Shown here piece by piece: positions 63,098-64,000 of a DNA stretch of 64,000 bases; positions within the stretch are counted from its first letter, which is position 1; the number at the start of each line of letters is the position of its first letter. This DNA is from Lactiplantibacillus nangangensis. Its GTDB lineage: Bacteria > Bacillota > Bacilli > Lactobacillales > Lactobacillaceae. The notes beneath the pieces were generated by a model that worked only from the letters and a program-made list of their open reading frames with translations, did no database searches and had not been told where the DNA came from. Both the position numbers and the translations under genes were made by a program. The DNA lies in the NCBI RefSeq assembly GCF_005405065.1, contig NZ_BJDI01000002.1:62001-126000 (forward strand), read 5' to 3'.

Positions 63098-64000
63098 ATG
63101 CGGCAAGAATCATTATTTAATCCAGAACATGCAGCCAGCAGCCCGTTAGCTTATCGAGTTCGACCAACGACCTTAGATGGGTTTAAGGGTCAGGAACACC
63201 TGTTAGGTCCGGGTAAAATGTTGCGACAATTAATCGCTGAGGACCAATTACCCTCATTGATTTTTTGGGGACCACCGGGTGTCGGTAAGACGACGCTGGC
63301 GGAAATTATCGCGCAACAAACGAAATCACACTTTATTACGTTTAGTGCCGTCACTAGCGGTATCAAAGAAATTAGAAAAATTATGGATGAGGCCGAAGCC
63401 AATCGAGATTTTGGCGAGAAGACACTGGTCTTTATCGATGAAATTCATCGTTTCAACAAAGCCCAGCAAGATGCCTTTTTGCCGTATGTCGAACGTGGCA
63501 GTATCACGCTGATTGGCGCGACGACCGAAAATCCATCCTTTGAGATCAATGCCGCATTGTTGTCACGTTGCAAGGTGCTGGTATTAAAAGAATTGTCCAC
63601 GACGGCGCTGACGGCGGTCTTGCAAGCCGCACTGGATAATCCAAATGGCTTCCCCAAGCTAACGATTAAGTTACAGCCGGACACCTTGAAATTAATCGCT
63701 GAATTTGCCAATGGTGATGCGCGGATGGCGTTGAATACGCTTGAAATGGCCGTTTTAAACGGTGATCGTGATGGTGATACGGTGACGATTACTGAAGCTG
63801 GGCTATATCAACTGATCAATACGAAATCGTTACGTTACGATAAAAATGGTGAAGAACACTATAACGTGATTTCGGCGTTGCACAAGTCGATGCGCAATAG
63901 TGATGTGGACGCGGCGATTTATTGGCTGATGCGAATGTTAAAGGGTGGTGAAGATCCGTTATATATTGCACGCCGCTTGATTCGTTTTGCTAGTGAAGAT
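63098..64000 (+). CDS. rarA: Replication-associated recombination protein RarA (MgsA), 3' end outside the window
   Basis: The first 301 codons of an AAA+ ATPase related to clamp loaders. PLAYRVRPTTLDGFKGQEHLLGPGKML is followed by Walker A FWGPPGVGKTTLAEII, Walker B LVFIDEIHRFNKAQQDAFLPYVE, sensor 1 LIGATTENPSFEI and the arginine finger in LLSRCKV. The start of the C-terminal tetramerisation domain is visible (YNVISALHKSMRNSDVDAAIYWLMRML). It acts at stalled replication forks. The frame is open at the window edge. The ATG at 63098 follows GTAGGCGAG. Confidence 0.92.
   Translation, partial: MRQESLFNPEHAASSPLAYRVRPTTLDGFKGQEHLLGPGKMLRQLIAEDQLPSLIFWGPPGVGKTTLAEIIAQQTKSHFITFSAVTSGIKEIRKIMDEAEANRDFGEKTLVFIDEIHRFNKAQQDAFLPYVERGSITLIGATTENPSFEINAALLSRCKVLVLKELSTTALTAVLQAALDNPNGFPKLTIKLQPDTLKLIAEFANGDARMALNTLEMAVLNGDRDGDTVTITEAGLYQLINTKSLRYDKNGEEHYNVISALHKSMRNSDVDAAIYWLMRMLKGGEDPLYIARRLIRFASED

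Noticed and set aside
1-64000. CRISPR arrays, tRNA or rRNA genes, prophage modules
   Set aside because: No regularly spaced repeats, cloverleaf signatures, rRNA segments or phage structural genes were recognised on either strand.

Overview
The window looks like chromosome of a lactic acid bacterium, most probably Lactiplantibacillus (L. plantarum group). I base this on moderate GC, Lactobacillus-style proteins, strong AGGAGG-type ribosome binding sites, and Firmicutes gene blocks: yhaONM-prsA-yhaH-hit-ecsAB, ytmP-trmB, ytpR-sftA-murC, polA-mutM-coaE-nrdR-dnaB-dnaI, thrS, infC-rpmI-rplT, yqeG-yqeH-yhbY-nadD-yqeK-rsfS-yqeM-tmcAL, yceD-rpmF, and rarA. The species is an inference, not a measurement. 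I see no tRNA, rRNA or CRISPR.

Layout. 1-6.0 kb: the tail of a papain-like hydrolase gene, then an ABC-2 transporter, a response regulator, a histidine kinase and a MacB-like ABC transporter, which resembles an envelope-stress or antimicrobial-peptide response module. 6.1-10.5 kb: a MocR regulator with two small enzyme-like genes, divergent from a LysE exporter and an aminotransferase. 10.5-18.9 kb: ArgR, a 41-residue basic protein, a class A penicillin-binding protein, a YlbF-family protein and yhaO-yhaN-yhaM. 18.9-23.4 kb: PrsA foldase, a 500-bp intergenic region packed with RNA-like structure, then yhaH, hit and ecsAB. 23.5-29.1 kb: ytmP-trmB, an aldo/keto reductase, a nucleoside phosphorylase, a PepSY-like protein and a low-GC lipoprotein island. 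29.1-34.8 kb: ytpR, the DNA translocase sftA, murC and an RNase HI. 35-46.6 kb: a BI-1 family membrane protein, the polA-to-dnaI replication and repair cluster, a T-box-controlled thrS, and the infC-rpmI-rplT operon with its leader. 46.6-49.7 kb: an inserted IS66-flanked composite element. 49.9-52.1 kb: a small membrane protein and pgaC/pgaD. 52.4-58 kb: the yqeG-to-tmcAL operon. 58-64 kb: yceD-rpmF, gnd, an orphan immunity-like gene, an arsR-MFS efflux pair, and the start of rarA, cut by the window end.

Two observations stand out. First, 20086-20254 is a GC-rich intergenic segment closed by a perfect 18-bp stem and containing at least three internal hairpins. Two G-U pairs form only if the + strand is transcribed, so I read it as a candidate structured non-coding RNA of unknown family. 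Second, the IS66 insertion carries 8-bp target duplications (TTTAGATC) only outside the whole 3,039-bp unit: a degenerate full-length IS66, a 103-codon cargo gene and an inverted 333-bp IS66 end. This implies the unit inserted as one piece.

Most of the rest is conserved housekeeping. Points of interest there include a MutM lacking the usual fourth zinc-finger cysteine, a PolA with a degraded proofreading motif, a very clear promoter and operator in front of the MFS efflux gene, and a non-AUG start for infC.
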